A stretch of DNA of 64,000 nucleotides from Bryopsis sp. KO-2023. Lineage: Eukaryota; Chlorophyta; Ulvophyceae; Bryopsidales; Bryopsidaceae. Positions 1-11,312 of the stretch are shown in pieces. Positions within the stretch are counted from its first letter, which is position 1, and every line of letters begins with the position of its first letter. The stretch is taken from the NCBI GenBank assembly GCA_030272585.1, contig BSYQ01000013.1:310001-374000 (forward strand). Direction: 5' to 3'. A model generated the notes under the pieces. The model saw nothing but the letters and a program-made list of their open reading frames with translations. It had not been told where the DNA came from and ran no database searches. A program made the position numbers and the translations under genes.

Positions 1-80
1 GAAAAATTTGTGAGACTAATGATTTGAAGAAACCGTGGAGACAACTCAATCAATCAATCAATATTACATGGAGACAATTG

Positions 81-350
81 TGATGTTGCAGTACAACAAA
101 CGGGTGTTTTGATGCTGTTGATAGGCTGGATATTTTTTGAATAGTGCTTGGGGGGTGAGATACATTTCTTTTTTGTAAGGTTGGTGGTTCATGATGTCAT
201 TGTGATGAATCTTACAAGCCAGAAAAGTTCACAAACAATTCACAGTTGGGGAAAAAATTGCACGTTTTTTCTCACATTTGGGCACCGAAAAGTCCCCATC
301 AAAAGTCCACATTTAGGTGAACCGGAATTCACACACAGGGACATCTCTAC
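81..350 (+). repeat. Left long inverted repeat flanking the 901-codon gene
   Basis: This stretch matches, in reverse complement, the sequence at about 3488-3780. By eye the arms are similar along roughly 270 bp with mismatches and small gaps. Long identical blocks are 169-195 against 3644-3670 (27 bp), 271-286 against 3552-3567 (16 bp) and 328-350 against 3488-3510 (23 bp). The inner boundary is sharp, right after 350. The outer boundary fades near 81. I could not identify a target-site duplication. Confidence 0.85.
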
Positions 351-564
351 TGCTGACACAAACTGCGTACGAGTTCTTAATCTCCGTATGACAGGCATGG
401 GTGCATTCGTTTCTGGCGTTTGAGCCCCTTTGTGCCTGGCAACCACCCCCAGTTCATTCTTGTCTTGAAAATGGTCTGGTGGATTTCCGCACTCGTTCTA
501 CGCCGACAGAAACCAGGGAAAACGATCCATATGTAAACGAAGCTATTTCGAGAAACGCTTCCCA

Positions 565-3270
565 ATGAACGTATCCGGAGCCAGGCTCCTTCAAGACGTA
601 ACACGCCGGTGGCTGCTTTCACCTCGCTTTCTTTTGTCTCCTTTTACGAGGGAAGGCGACATCGCACTTGCGCAACCTTCGGTCGGGAGGAACATCAGCG
701 ATTTCGCTGAAGGTGAGCTTGGTGCTGGATCTGTCAAACCTGTCGATATCCTAGAAGACTTGAGGCTGAGCAAAATAACGGAATACAAGCTTTTGGAAGC
801 TTCCGAAGTCTTGACAAAGGCTCTGGGCGAATATGCAACGTTGGCGGACTTGCTAGCGATGGCCTCGAGGTGTGAGTCGTCACTCGGACGTCAAATTCAG
901 GCGGCTGATCTCGCCGTTGCAGGCTTAACGATCGATCCTGATAACGATCACGCCTGGTTCGTCGCCATTCAAAGTTTGCGCAACGCTGGGAAAGCAAGAG
1001 AAGCTAGGAGTGGATGTAAATTAACTCCTGACCGAGCCAGGGTGAGACTGGGGTCGCTCGGGGTGTCTGAGTGGGGTCGCTCGGATCCTGCTTTGGCTTT
1101 CCTAGGTTTCCAAACCAGGGACCCTGTCGACCTAGCCTATGAAACTGCTCAAGGTGAAACTCTTCAGACAAAAGGGTCCCTGAGGAGTTTTGCTCGGTGG
1201 AAATGGAGGACGAAAGACTTTGGGTCAGCATTGGATGCCTACAAGAAGCTGATCAGGCTTTCCTTGGGCTCTGTTGTCCCACTGTTGCTGACCAGATCGT
1301 TTTGCCTCGCCCAACTCAAGGAAAACCGGTGTGCAGCGATGGACATATCGGCTGCATTGGCTCTGGACCCTGGGCATGATTACCAAACTCGAATGGAAAT
1401 ACTGGATGCTCGTCAAAGAATTCTGGAGGCCATGTCACTGAACTCTGCGGTAGCAAAAACAGTGGCTTTCAGGGAAAGCCATTTGGCTAAGCATCGCAAG
1501 AAACGGCTCCGGGAGGATGGGTTTGAACTGGAGGAGGCTGAGAAGAAGAAGAGCACCGGATTAAGCATCAACAAAGGGAAAACCAATAAGGATGAGGCAA
1601 AACGGGCTTTTAAAATTCTCCGTTTTCACACAGTCGAAGATTTAAAAAGGGTTGATGCTTTTGTCAGACGCATGCCGCCCGAGAAGCGATCCCTCATATT
1701 TGACGACAGAGTGCCCAGATTTCATGACGAATACGACGGTGGACCCCACCTGGAGCATAGCAACCACTCCAAATGCATGTCATGGTTGACCCTGTCCTAT
1801 GGCGAAAGCATCTCTAGCCCGAAAACGCTGAACGTGTACAGAACGGGGAGGGGGGATGAATGTGAAAAGAATGACATGCTTCAAGGATTGCCGATTCACG
1901 CGACACGAGAGTGCATCGAATGGTGGGAAAATACCAGCATTGGGGACGTTCGGAAAATCTCACTAAATCGAAGATACCCTCCGGGCATTCTTCACAGTTT
2001 CAGTAACGTACCTCGGAGTTCTATCGAGTTGCAATTTGGGAAGACGCATGTGGCAGTTGGGTATGTCGATCTTGGAGTTTTACTGTTTGGGAAATTCGTG
2101 GGGGATAAGGAGGCTGGACCGGTTAAGTTTGTCGGATATGAAATGTCGACCTATTCAACCGCGAAAACATACGTGCTTTTCCACATGCTGAAGAATCGAG
2201 CATCGATCGATTCTGTCTTGCCAGTGGGTTACAGTGCTGGTTGGAGTAGGGAGACCTTGGACGAGTTTAGGCAGGCTGCCAGGCGAGTCATTGAGGAAAT
2301 CAGCGATTTGCCAGCATCCGTGAAGGAGTTGGTTCAGCACTGGAGTGTGGTGCCAGAGATTGACTTGAAAGAATCCCAAGAAGTGTGGCTGGACGTGCAT
2401 GACTCACCTGGGTGCATACCGGGGAATGTCATGGACCGAAATGACCGGATGGAACTGGTTAGATACATGTTGAGTGGGAGGATTTTGGAGTGTTCTGTGG
2501 GTAGCGCAGTGATGTTCGGCAACCCTTCCCATTACCCCCGCATCGCTAGGAATGAGTACGCGTTTTGGACAATCGATGAGAAAGACTTGGGGCTGTATCA
2601 TAAATCCTGTGGGTCGATCATGTCGGTTGTTGCGACGCTGTTGCAAGAAAGGATTAGGGCTTTGAGGGAGCATGTCATTGCAGGGAGGGTTGAAATTGAC
2701 CTCAAGCTCCGAATGGTACTTGCACATGATGACAACGTAATTGAGGAAATTCGTGAGCTGTCGCCGTGGACCATCAGCTGGTCCAATCTGTGCGATCACA
2801 TGGCTCATGACGCATTTCGCTTTCTAGCGAAGGCTTGCTCCGTTGAAGGGACGATTCACCACGCGCATAGCATGAATTGGCTGCAAGATGTCAAGGGGAC
2901 CTGGTTGGTGGACTACCCCAGTTCGCAAGTGAAACTGGACATGGCGGAGATTTGCCGAGAAGAGTGCTCCAAGGCCATCGATCGTGCATGCGGTCGAGAC
3001 ATACTGCTCACTCCCCCTATTATGGATCCACGCAACATGATCCATTCAGTGTGCAAAGATTTTTATGGAAAATGGCTGAACTGTTTTCTGGGCGAGGACG
3101 TGTACGTGGGTGCTAAACGTCTCAAAGATTTTTCACTGTTTGCTAGTGCGCCAGCAAACCTTCATTTCTGCTTCACCTACGATAAGATCCTTGCAACCGA
3201 AGGATGGAGGGGCAGGAGGGACGATGGATCTTTGTCTGCATCACTGTCGCGACCAGCGGTTTCAGAATGA
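565..3270 (+). CDS. Intronless TPR-like uncharacterised protein inside an inverted-repeat element
   Basis: A single uninterrupted reading frame of 901 codons, striking because nearly every other gene here is split into many exons. Residues about 95-300 contain helical repeats that look like degenerate tetratricopeptide repeats (for example around 'AADLAVAGLTIDPDN' and 'SALDAYKKLI'). A lysine/arginine-rich linker follows at about 305-345. The C-terminal half is a large domain I do not recognise, with stretches such as 'VGYEMSTYSTAKTYV', 'GYSAGWSRETLDEF' and 'SVGSAVMFGNPSHYPR'. No transposase catalytic pattern is evident. The ATG at 565 is the first in frame and lies 215 bp inside the left inverted repeat; the stop is about 220 bp before the right one. 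It may be cargo captured by a DNA element, a retrogene later flanked by repeats, or the core gene of an unknown element. The coding call is firm; the function is unknown. Confidence 0.8.
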   Translation: MNVSGARLLQDVTRRWLLSPRFLLSPFTREGDIALAQPSVGRNISDFAEGELGAGSVKPVDILEDLRLSKITEYKLLEASEVLTKALGEYATLADLLAMASRCESSLGRQIQAADLAVAGLTIDPDNDHAWFVAIQSLRNAGKAREARSGCKLTPDRARVRLGSLGVSEWGRSDPALAFLGFQTRDPVDLAYETAQGETLQTKGSLRSFARWKWRTKDFGSALDAYKKLIRLSLGSVVPLLLTRSFCLAQLKENRCAAMDISAALALDPGHDYQTRMEILDARQRILEAMSLNSAVAKTVAFRESHLAKHRKKRLREDGFELEEAEKKKSTGLSINKGKTNKDEAKRAFKILRFHTVEDLKRVDAFVRRMPPEKRSLIFDDRVPRFHDEYDGGPHLEHSNHSKCMSWLTLSYGESISSPKTLNVYRTGRGDECEKNDMLQGLPIHATRECIEWWENTSIGDVRKISLNRRYPPGILHSFSNVPRSSIELQFGKTHVAVGYVDLGVLLFGKFVGDKEAGPVKFVGYEMSTYSTAKTYVLFHMLKNRASIDSVLPVGYSAGWSRETLDEFRQAARRVIEEISDLPASVKELVQHWSVVPEIDLKESQEVWLDVHDSPGCIPGNVMDRNDRMELVRYMLSGRILECSVGSAVMFGNPSHYPRIARNEYAFWTIDEKDLGLYHKSCGSIMSVVATLLQERIRALREHVIAGRVEIDLKLRMVLAHDDNVIEEIRELSPWTISWSNLCDHMAHDAFRFLAKACSVEGTIHHAHSMNWLQDVKGTWLVDYPSSQVKLDMAEICREECSKAIDRACGRDILLTPPIMDPRNMIHSVCKDFYGKWLNCFLGEDVYVGAKRLKDFSLFASAPANLHFCFTYDKILATEGWRGRRDDGSLSASLSRPAVSE

Positions 3271-3487
3271 AATGTGCAAAAGCTTTGTCTGGAAAAAGAA
3301 AAAAAAATACCGAGCAGCGCTGTAGTTTTGTTTATTCTTCAATCTTATCACCAAGCAGGATTTCTATCGATGGGGTGGCTGAATACTCACCATTCAAAAA
3401 TATGAATGATGTTTTCCCTATCAGATCAGTTGATTCAATCAACTGAGGACTTGTAAAGATGCTATGATTATTTTTCCAAGTGAGGAG

Positions 3488-3780
3488 GTAGAGATGTCCC
3501 TGTGTGTGAATTTCGATTCACCCAAATGTGAACTTTCGATGGCGAGGTTTTGGTGCCCAAATGTGAGAAAAAATGTACAACTTTCTACCAAGCTATGAAT
3601 TTCTTGTGATTGTTTTCTGGCTACTAAAATACATTACAATGTGATCATGAACCACCAACCTTACAAAAAAATGTTTCTCAAGCATCTCAATTCCCTCAAC
3701 ATCATTCAGAAAATATTCAGCCTTTCAACTTTTTGCATCAATAGCGTCAAAACATTCGTTTGTTGAACTGAACCATTACA
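3488..3780 (-). repeat. Right long inverted repeat flanking the 901-codon gene
   Basis: Reverse-complement partner of 81-350. Similarity starts abruptly at 3488 and weakens beyond about 3780. Together the arms frame about 3.7 kb with one intronless gene. Confidence 0.85.
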
Positions 3781-5875
3781 TTCCCTGGTTCACCAAGAAA
3801 TTAAGAATTTTTTTTACATTTGTCAAGGAAGGTTTGTTTTCCTGAATTCTTGAAATGTATAGATAGAAACAGGTGGCGGTTGATAAGGATTACTCGAAAG
3901 AACAAAAAGTGTCCTTGGGCTGTGAGGCCTTTTTCCCTTTAATTGATGTAAGATCCAAAAACCCAAAAATGTTCAAATATTTACCACTGACTTATCATCG
4001 CTAGAACCTGCTAGGAACCCAAAGAAAATTGTAAACGATTACCAAAATATGGACTTTGTGAAGGTCCACCCAACTATGGATTTTCGAATGAAAGGGTTCT
4101 CAGGAACATCCCTGGAAACAAAAGTTAACACCGACTCAAACTTTGAGGGCCCCAGTTCAGACCTTGGCCTTTGAAAGAGCAGAAAATTGATTGGTCGGGA
4201 CTGGCAAAAACATGTTTCTGAAACCACTTGGCTGGAAAACAAAACTTCGAGATAGTCGTGTGCTGAAACAGTGAAAGAGGAGATGGGGAACAAAACAAAC
4301 AATTTCATCCAACTCCAGTTTTGCACAACAACAAAATTTCGACCACAGAACCAACCACCTGGCTCCATAAATACTAATGCGACAACCAACTATTTATTCC
4401 AATTTAACACTGGAACTCTTTCCCAGAAGCCACAGCAAAACTGACTCTGCCACTCATATCATCAATTGTTATGACTCCGATTATGAAGCTTCCACACATG
4501 AAGAAAAGGTGTAAAGACATGTCATCTGTATCTCTTAAAAAACAAATATGTGGCATATATACAGATGATCTGTCTTTATAGTTTTATTATCGACTGTTTG
4601 TTCCTTAGGTTGATATTGATTTTTAAATTTGGTTTGGGTTTCAAAATCCTAATTCAAGGACTTTCGTTTTTTAGACTTTTCCGTGAATTCCACCCATCGC
4701 GACTTGAAGCAAGAAAACCAACTGCTCGAACCGTTGAGGCCACCATAATTAGGCGAAGTCATCTTTGACTCCTTTCACCCCCGCGCTTTTTGTTCTGTCG
4801 ACTGTTGATTTTGTCTGAAACTCATGCCAGCGACATTGAAGAGGTTCTCTTCGAAAACGACGAAGTCTTAAGTTGGAAAAACACTGTTGAAGGATTCTTT
4901 TGGGGCATGGAAAAGAACCTGAACATAAAAGGTCGTAAACAAATAATTGAATCGATGTATCTTTTTGGTTGAAAAAGTCTTGGTGGTTATGGTTGGTACG
5001 GGCTCGATTCCCGGTGCCGCCTTGTGTCTTCATGGTCCCAAGGGCGGGCAATGTGATGATCTTCGGTCAAAAATTTCTTTTAATCCTCACTGAGATTCTC
5101 GGTGAGAACCTATTGATGATCCTGCTGGCCTGTAGAGTAGCAGACCAGCAAGTGGGTGGTACGGTTGTCGTGTGGGTGGCCATAAAAGGGAGGTCAAGGT
5201 GAATGTAATTACTCTTGGTATTGGCGTCCAATACACGACTGTGGTCGTTCCCGATTGACACGGCCGCGCACGCGTTATTCGAACAACGTGCAAACCCACG
5301 TCCAGCATCAGACCAGTTTTACCCCTTCGCGGCATGGAAGCGGGAGGTTCCGACGGATCGGCAAATCCAATGGGAGAGGAAACGAAAAACAGTGAACCGC
5401 ACTTGCACAGAAACGGATAATCAAGGCGACAAGAACTTCATTCTGAAGTATGTTCAAACGACTGCTTCTAATTTTCATGAGGAAGCCGAACAGAACGAGG
5501 AGTGAATCGCCCGCGCAAAGCCACTTTGGTCCGCGGCACAATGAGAGCTGCTTTGACTTCCCACGGCATTGTGTTATTGTGCCACCCTTCTAAGAAACCG
5601 TGGTGACTACAAAAGGACGCGCTGTTGTGATAGTGTGCTCTGCATTTTACAAAACTCCCGCCAGCTTATGACACAACTTCAGACTCCTTTTGAGAAGCTG
5701 TCTCTGCCGTTTCCGCTGTCGCGGCTTCGGTGGTGGTGCCTTCCTCAGCCATCTCATATACTTCCCTGCGAACCGCGAAACAACACATTTCAAAACGTGC
5801 TCCCGCCACTTTGTTAGGAATGTCAGCGTACGCTGTATGGATCCCGTTTTTGAGGTTTGCTGCGAAGGGAAGGTC
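3781..5875. other. Intergenic region with a possible SINE-like trace
   Basis: I see no convincing gene here. Several open frames of 60-116 codons exist on both strands but none shows domain character or splice support. Two sequence signals are annotated separately within it: a short repeat shared with 22.4 kb and a tRNA T-arm-like stretch. Confidence 0.5.
4716..5014 (+). repeat. Possible tRNA-derived (SINE-like) repeat remnant
   Basis: Positions 4716-4738 match 22426-22448 with one mismatch over 23 bp, and the similarity continues weakly for about 30 bp downstream. At about 4998-5014 lies a tRNA T-arm-like hairpin (stem CGGG / CCCG around CTCGATT). No 5' tRNA half pairs with it, so this is not a tRNA gene. 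The order of the two motifs differs between loci, so family membership is tentative. Confidence 0.35.
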
Positions 5876-7639
5876 TTACGACGTGGCGACGACAGCGTCG
5901 CTGGCGTCCTCGGCGCTTCTCTGAGCTGCACGTCTCCTGTGGATGGTGAAAACCGACACACCAACGACAGCTGCAACCAATGCGAGCACAATGCCACCGA
6001 TGAGCGCTCCTTTGTTCAGACCACCAGCTTGGGTGCCTTGTCCCTGTTATTGCACCATTCGGAAGATGTCAGCTCAAAACGAGTCATGAAGACGATGCCA
6101 CATGCAAAAGTGAGGTGGGGTTGTTTTCCTTACGTTGTAGTTGCACTGATTGAAGCCACCCCTGTGCACATGTGTTTGAATGCGTGCCAATGCACCCATC
6201 AATCCTGCGTTATAGTCCAAAGCCACCTCGCTTTGGATCCAGTTTGTCCGGTCATCGAGGTAACCGTCGTGGGTATCGGGTCCCCCCACGAGTGCGCCCG
6301 TCAATACCTGCGGATTATACCTGTCTGACCCGTACTGCCACCAGCTGCATTGACCAGGTGTCGTTGGACAGGATGCACCCCGATGATGAGGCCTCTTGGG
6401 GAAGTTGTTACCGTACCCCACAATGAAACTCCGACCCCCTTCCCCCATCATGTAGTTTATTTGGGACAGTGCCCAGCATTCATATCTTCTGGCTTTGTGC
6501 ATCGATTCTCCCAGATCTTGCATGTCCTTGGCGTATGCAAACGCCATCATAGCTGCGTTGGCGTTGTTTCGAAGGGAAGTATGATGATGACCTCGGACGT
6601 AGGAGAGACCCCTGGGTGTTTTGGGGAACCCAATCCATCTGTCCAGGAAGTCTTCTACACACTTCTTGTACTTCCATTCTCGAGTTTCTTTGTACAGCAT
6701 CAGGCAGACGGGATGCCCAACAAAGTTCCAATCCAAGGTGGGGTGGTAAGGAAATGTCCATTGCAACAACCCGTCGATGTGCTTCTTGGCCTCGTCAATG
6801 TACCATCTCTGTCCCGTTGCTTTGTGCAGCCACAAAGCCCCCCACGCAAGGTCGTCTTTATACTGCGAGGACCTGTAGAAGATTTTGGCGTCAGGAATTT
6901 GCTCAGAGTAGAAACCTTGGTGACTGTTTCCGAAGTGATATAGCTGTTGGGCTCTCCACACGAGCTCCTTGGCATATCCAGGATCAGAGTGTTTGAACAC
7001 CAGAGATGCTGATGCCATAGCCGCCGCCGTCGCCCCAACCACATCCGAACCAGGGTGAGTTTTATTCACCATGTATCCAACGCGATGGTTTTGCCAGAGC
7101 ATGTCCTCGGGCCGCTTCCAGACGCCATGCTCGGCTTCTCCATTCCCAACTTGGGCATAGAACTCGTACTCGCCTGTGTGGCATTTTATCATGTAGTCGG
7201 TCGCCCATTTGATGGCATCTTTGGTTCTCCAGGTTTGGTCCCAGTTGTATCCATCGCCAAAGTCGAGAAGACTCCAAGCTATCTGCGTGAAGGCTACGGC
7301 CAATGGAAGCCCGAACTTGGGCGTATCACCAGCATCATAGTACCCCCCCACGAGGGAACGGCCGTCCCTCGTTTTGTCGAACATCCCCGAGTCCCCTCGC
7401 CACCATATTCTGTTGCTCTTTGGAAGAATACCAGACCTCTGGGCTTCGTAAAATAGCACTGAAGTATCTAACACGCCGCTATAGGCCTGATTGTTGTGGA
7501 GCAAGAGATACATCATCCAGGCACCAGCGGCTCCCATGGACATTGCCAACGCCGCGCTCAGCACTTGTCGACGCCTCGGTTTGTCGGTTTTGGCGCCCAT
7601 GGCCTCGTATCCTCTCTTAGAGGTCGTCATAGTTCCCAC
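5876..7639 (-). CDS. GH9 endoglucanase with N- and C-terminal membrane segments
   Basis: Glycoside hydrolase family 9 enzyme, expected to hydrolyse beta-1,4-glucan (cellulose) at the cell surface or in a secretory compartment. Exons are 7639-6134 and 6043-5876; the 90-bp intron starts GTAAGG and joins in phase 0, giving 557 residues. Residues 26-47 form a hydrophobic segment after basic residues, probably a signal anchor. The catalytic domain carries the family aspartates in 'GGYYDAGDTPKFG' (102-105), the histidine motif 'NNFPKRPHHRGAS', and the acid in 'SEVALDYNAG'. The second exon encodes a second membrane segment (about 514-536) followed by HRRR and a short acidic tail. Two hydrophobic ends are unusual for GH9; the N-terminal one could be a cleaved signal peptide, leaving a type I protein. 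An upstream ATG choice is possible within the first 15 residues. The family call is secure; topology is inference. Confidence 0.93.
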
Positions 7640-9341
7640 GGAGCTTCGCCAAACCTCTCCCCGGCCTGATGGTGACGAATGAAGTAATAGGCGTTTTTTT
7701 GTCTGGGATGGTCCTTGGCATGTCCAATGCCGGAGCGAAACATAGCAAATGCCCTAAGAATAGCTTTATGAAGTGCAGAGGCATGCCGCTCTGGTCGGGG
7801 CGCTCATACGGCACTCAATTCTGCCCTCTAGGTAAGCTTATCCTAGATTTTCTCCTATGCGTCTTGGAAGAACTTCAGACACCCCCAGGCAGGTGTGACG
7901 ATCTCCAGCACATCGTGTAGTGGCGCTGGACGCCTGTCCTGGGGTTCGGGTTCGAGCGATTTTCCACACAGAAACCCTAAGTGAGAAAAAAGTAGCGGCT
8001 GGTGACATGTGATGAATGGTACCGCTTGCGCGGGCACCGAAACAACCACCAGTTGTTGCCTGTGTTTGGATGGCCTGTAGGCAACAATGTATTATTCGCC
8101 GCCATGCGGCAATCGGGAGACAACTGCACACTGTGGCAGCCGCAGACGTTCTACGACAAGGATCAGATGCAGCGCAAAGAAGGCACCTTTAATTTTTTAT
8201 TGTCTGTAACCCCCCCAAAACGATTCTATTCACAGGAAGTTACTGTGTTTGCGGTATTGATTCTCAGGCCCATTCACAGGGAAACCCACTTCTCAAGATA
8301 GCAGCCTGCGCGAAAAAAGCTAGCAGAACATCAAAGTTCCTGGTCTCCACAAGAGCGCAAAATCATACCTCTATTGTAGTCAACATTCCGAAGGCTGCAG
8401 GAGGAATATCACAACCTAAGCTGTGGGTTGTAATTATTTATTGATCAACTTTTCTTCGATTTCGCTGGCCCAGAAGTGGCCCTAAATTTGACTGTTTCAA
8501 AAAATGCCTAATTTGCCTAAGTTGTACCAAAAAATGAGAATGTGGCCCAACTCCAGTGATACAAATTATAACGTATGGCCCACAACATTGATTTAGCTCT
8601 TTTGGTTGTGAGTTTTGTGGAATCTTCGATTGGTTTTTAGGATGTGGCCCTAGTCCTGCACACACTTCAGGTTTTTGTGGTCCAAAATGTTGCCAGGCAT
8701 TTTTTTCTGGAGACCACAATGGGCCAAAAGAAAACACTGGTGACAGTCGTGGAAAATTTGATTTTCTGGTGGTTTGTCTTTGTTTGGTGGCTGGAAATAA
8801 ATGTACAGGAAAGCGAAGTACGACACCCTCGGCAATGTAATTTCATGTTTGGGAACAAGACACTGCCAGAGCGAGACAGTCTCCCTTGGGTGCCTTCATC
8901 CAGCAGGTACAGAAGTAAAGCCACCATGCTGCCCTCAGTCTTGTGTTGGTTGATTTTGTAAAGTACCAATGACTTCGATGATACTATTGGGGATTTTTTT
9001 TAAATGGTGTAATGGTCATTATCATAAGAGCAGCCAGGAAGACCCGTCTCGTCTGTTCTTCAATTGCACTTCCATGGCCAACCTTTGGATGATTCACAGG
9101 GAAAAAAAATACCCAAATCGCTGAACAATACATGCATCTGTCTCTATCTATCTCAAACAGAAACATTCGCAACATTCGAATTCGCAACTTAATATCAGCC
9201 AGCGAACGACCAATTCTCCATTTCCTCCCAACCACTATTCCGTGTTACACAGGCGGACCATACACACCACCACCGCAACGAGGGCACCAACAAGATGAAA
9301 CCATCAGCAGTACAGATCGAAAACCACCCACAGTAATAAAA
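7640..9341. other. Intergenic region, no gene seen
   Basis: Between the start of the GH9 gene and the 3' end of the RPS18 gene. Open frames of 65-105 codons on both strands overlap one another and lack domain character or splice context. It should hold the GH9 promoter and the RPS18 3' untranslated region. Confidence 0.5.
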
Positions 9342-11312
9342 TTAAGCACCCTTCTTCTTGGCCACACCGACGGTTCTTCCCCTCCTTCCCGTGGTCTTGG
9401 TTTTTTGACCCTTGACACGCAGACCCCAGTAATGACGGAGACCACGATGGCACCTAAACATTCAAAACAAAATCTTGAAAAACATTGGCCAGCTTTTGAA
9501 AATCTACACACATAATAGATTTATTTTTCTTTAGGAGGGGGGAGGAGGGGGATCTGCAGGTATTTTCGACTTTCAGTTCTCTGTATCTTCCTGTTTTTAA
9601 AATGAAATCAAAAATTGATCGCAAACCCCTCTACTGAATATGGATTTCTGCTTACGCTGTGGCCCTCCCAACCTCACCAAAAGACAAAATATCTGGACAA
9701 ATAGAACTAGGTGTAGCTAAGCCCAATCGACCAACAAGCATGCACTGTTTCATTCTCAGATATGATCTGAAAAGCTAAGCCACATAGCACTTCCCAGTTT
9801 CGATTCTTATCTGCCCTATTGACCAGCAGCGTCTGTTCCAGAGCTTCAAAAGTTTGAAACTTTCTAAAAATTTCTAATAATCAAAAATCAGGGACACCAG
9901 TCAATTTTGGAAACCAAGCTGATAAAGAGTAAACGATCTATATCTAAAAGAAAAACACAATTCATGCACTCCTATGGACTTCCTTGGAGGGAAAAAAACC
10001 CATAAAGCTGTAGATTAAAGGGAGTTTTCATAGAGAACTTTGTGGAGCAAGTCGCTTGTTGGTCAGACCAAATAGTCAATCAGCATCCCAAAGATCAGAC
10101 TGGGGCGACATAATCCGTCATCACCCCAACAAGCAACACAGCCAGGACCCCCCCCCTCCAAAACATACACTCCCAGAATACCCTCCCCCAAAAAACAGGA
10201 AACAAAAAGATACAATAAAATAACTATATTTTCATCCGCTTGCTGGGAAGATCACAGACAGTTTTGATCAATCTGATCAAATATTTTTGGGTTAAAAAAA
10301 GATGCACCATTACCTGATCTTCTTCATTCGCTCGAAATCGTCACGCAACTTGGAGTCCAAAGCTGACGAAATGATCTGACTGTACTTTCCATCCTTGATG
10401 TCCTTCTGTCGATTCAAAAACCAATCTGGAATCTTGTACGATCTTGGGTCGGTGATGACCTTAGTCAGCCTTTCGAGCTCTTCAGGGGTCAATTCACCAG
10501 CACTGCATTTTCCGGGAGAAAAAAAAAAAAACCAAAAACAAACAATGAATTAATATTCAGATCAAAATATAGAAAAAAAAACCGAAAGAAACAATAGAAA
10601 TAACTTGGATCAGGTGTTTCTGTTCAAAAGCCAGAGACAAAAAACCTAATGCGCCCACAGTTTTGCGGAATCTAATGTGTCCAAACCACAGATAAAAAAA
10701 TAAAAAAGTAGTGAACGCAAACACCATTCCCATCTTTCAGCCCCCGTTTTTCTTTTTTTGCTTTTACTCGAAAATACAACCCAAACAAAAATCCAAGAAA
10801 CATCAAATTCCCCCAAAACCCCTCCCAAAAAAAGACAAAGACTGCACATGGAGCAAGAGCATCACACCATTCAAGCGACAGCAAAAACTCTTCCCATTAA
10901 AGCCAAAAACAAAAGACAGAAATACAAACAGGAGAAAATTCAGGACTCGAAAGATAGAAACAGGTCCTCCCCAGAACAACACACAAAAAATACACCCAAC
11001 AGTTTCTTCAAAAAGCGTTTTTTCTCTTTTTTCTTTAAGAATCGACCAACTCACCGCTTGTCGAAAGGAACCTCGGCCTTCTTCATAGCCAGGTTAGCGA
11101 ACCTCCTGCCGATACCTTTGACAGCCGTTAAGGCGTACATAGTCTTGTCCTTTCCATCAACATTGGTGTTGAAAATACGCAAAATATGCGTGAAATCCTC
11201 AGCTTCCACCAACGACTATTGCCAAGACAAAAACAAAAAAAAAAACATCAGCAAGACAGCCGCCGAGGGGTATCGAGATTTCGAGCGAGAAGGGCGCCAA
11301 ACGTACCCCCAT
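9342..11312 (-). CDS. RPS18: 40S ribosomal protein uS13 (RPS18)
   Basis: Small-subunit ribosomal protein at the head of the 40S particle. Four exons: 11312-11307, 11215-11055, 10502-10314 and 9453-9342. Phases close in frame to give 155 residues, against about 152 in human. Recognisable blocks are '[15 protein letters not shown]', '[17 protein letters not shown]', '[13 protein letters not shown]' and '[12 protein letters not shown]', ending in the basic tail '[15 protein letters not shown]'. The first exon is only six bases (Met-Gly) before a strong GTACGT donor. This start is inferred from the expected N-terminus (Ser-Leu-Val follows the next acceptor) and is the least certain part. Introns are 91, 552 and 860 bp. 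The gene shares its 5' region with HIRA on the other strand. Confidence 0.95.

Noticed and set aside
4998-5014. tRNA gene
   Set aside because: Only a T-arm-like hairpin is present. The 60-70 bases upstream do not supply a complementary acceptor strand, D-arm or anticodon arm. The same holds for the stretches at 22361, 55503, 62183 and 62758.
5647-6328. Plus- and minus-strand frames over the 3' part of the GH9 gene
   Set aside because: They overlap the second GH9 exon in other frames. The spliced minus-strand reading gives a membrane segment and a stop in the right place.
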